Below, in pieces: positions 63,583-64,000 of a DNA stretch of 64,000 nt (the stretch's first letter is position 1; the number at the start of each line of letters is the position of its first letter). A program made the translations under genes and the position numbers. The notes beneath the pieces were generated by a model. It made no database searches and was not told where the DNA came from. It saw only the letters and a program-made list of their open reading frames with translations. Origin of the DNA: Kitasatospora kifunensis (GTDB lineage: Bacteria; Actinomycetota; Actinomycetes; Streptomycetales; Streptomycetaceae). The DNA lies in assembly GCF_014203855.1 (NCBI RefSeq), contig NZ_JACHJV010000002.1, forward strand, positions 868,001-932,000, read 5' to 3'.

Positions 63583-64000
63583 GTGCGCTCCGTCGCCACC
63601 AGCTGGGGCATCACCAGCGACCCCCTGGACCGCCTGGTGTCGATCGCCAGCGAGCTGATCGCCAACGCGCTGCGCCACACCCCGCCCGGGACGGTCCTCA
63701 CCGAGTTGAGCCTGACGCCGACCGGCGAACTCCTCCGGTTCGCCGTCACCGACCAGATGGGCCGCGCGCCGATCCCAACCCCGCAGGACCGCTTCGGTGA
63801 CGACACCGCCGAAGCAGGCCGCGGCCTGCTGATCGTCTCCCTGCTCGCCGACCGGTGGGCAACCACCCCCGCCGCCATCACGGGCAAAACGGTCTGGGCC
63901 GAACTCGACCTGCCCATCCCGCTCGACGTCCCCGCGCTCCAGCGCCAGCATCGCCGCCTCGCTGCTCTCGCCGACCTGGTGGCAGCCGGCCACCCGCACC
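63583..64000 (+). CDS. ATP-binding (HATPase, anti-sigma-like) protein, 3' end outside window
   Basis: Frame open to the right edge. GHKL motifs: LVSIASELIANALRHTPPGT (N-box) and AEAGRGLLIVSLLADRWATT (G-box). Small Streptomyces ATP-binding proteins of this type are thought to act as anti-sigma/regulatory kinases next to XRE/DUF5753 genes. The start GTG 63583 is only 18 bp after the DUF5753 stop, in the same frame and without a good site. The N-terminus looks slightly short. Confidence 0.65.
   Translation, partial: MRSVATSWGITSDPLDRLVSIASELIANALRHTPPGTVLTELSLTPTGELLRFAVTDQMGRAPIPTPQDRFGDDTAEAGRGLLIVSLLADRWATTPAAITGKTVWAELDLPIPLDVPALQRQHRRLAALADLVAAGHPH

Noticed and set aside
1..64000. CRISPR array or tRNA/rRNA genes
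   Set aside because: No regularly spaced short repeats were seen, and no cloverleaf or rRNA sequence was recognised by eye.

Overview
The window is high-GC actinobacterial DNA, almost certainly from a Streptomyces or close relative. It carries modular NRPS genes, a large LuxR-type (LAL) regulator, WhiJ-type XRE/DUF397 regulators, an LAxTG sorting signal and many worn-down actinobacterial insertion sequences. It is an accessory region made of two pieces of one biosynthetic gene cluster, a secreted lectin/pore-forming-protein island, and a lot of IS debris.

Layout. 1-7592: an NRPS on the minus strand, running off the left edge, with a threonine-type first adenylation domain and an atypical second one, divergent from an ECF sigma factor. 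7593-9542: poorly coding. 9543-12440: LAL regulator; its last 785 bp recur unchanged at 18704-19488. 12785-18068: a decaying operon (DapD-like acyltransferase, acyl-CoA dehydrogenase, AMP ligase, ATP-grasp ligase) with two frameshifts. 18.1-24.1 kb: IS fragments (ISAzo13, IS3, ISAs1, group II intron, IS6), a secreted GH5 glycosidase and a small secreted Cys/His/Glu-rich protein. 24260-37025: FAAL, crotonyl-CoA carboxylase/reductase, kynureninase, kynurenine formamidase, tryptophan dioxygenase and a PaaABCDE-type oxygenase on the minus strand, divergent from ACP, aryl-CoA ligase and phosphopantetheinyl transferase. 37.3-38.8 kb: HtrA protease. 39.7-54.7 kb: LecA-like and ricin-type lectins, two aerolysin-like proteins and the remnant of a third, mixed with ISAs1, IS1380 and glycosyltransferase wreckage. 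55-64 kb: ISL3 fragment, a frameshifted conserved gene, a WhiJ-like XRE/DUF397 pair, a ComB-like gene, an integrase remnant/HTH/zinc-ribbon recombinase module, and a second WhiJ-like locus reaching the right edge.

How the genes work together. The sigma factor, NRPS, Ccr, Trp-to-anthranilate enzymes, five-part oxygenase, ACP, ligase and PPTase match the known logic of antimycin-type depsipeptide clusters: Trp to kynurenine to anthranilate, loading on an ACP, then oxidation to 3-aminosalicylate, which primes an NRPS that adds Thr and an alpha-keto acid. Here the cluster appears split by about 16.7 kb of unrelated DNA. It has two additions (FAAL, formamidase), and I see no AntB, AntM or AntO counterpart inside the window. 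Several frameshifts sit in or near homopolymers, so sequencing error cannot be excluded for them.
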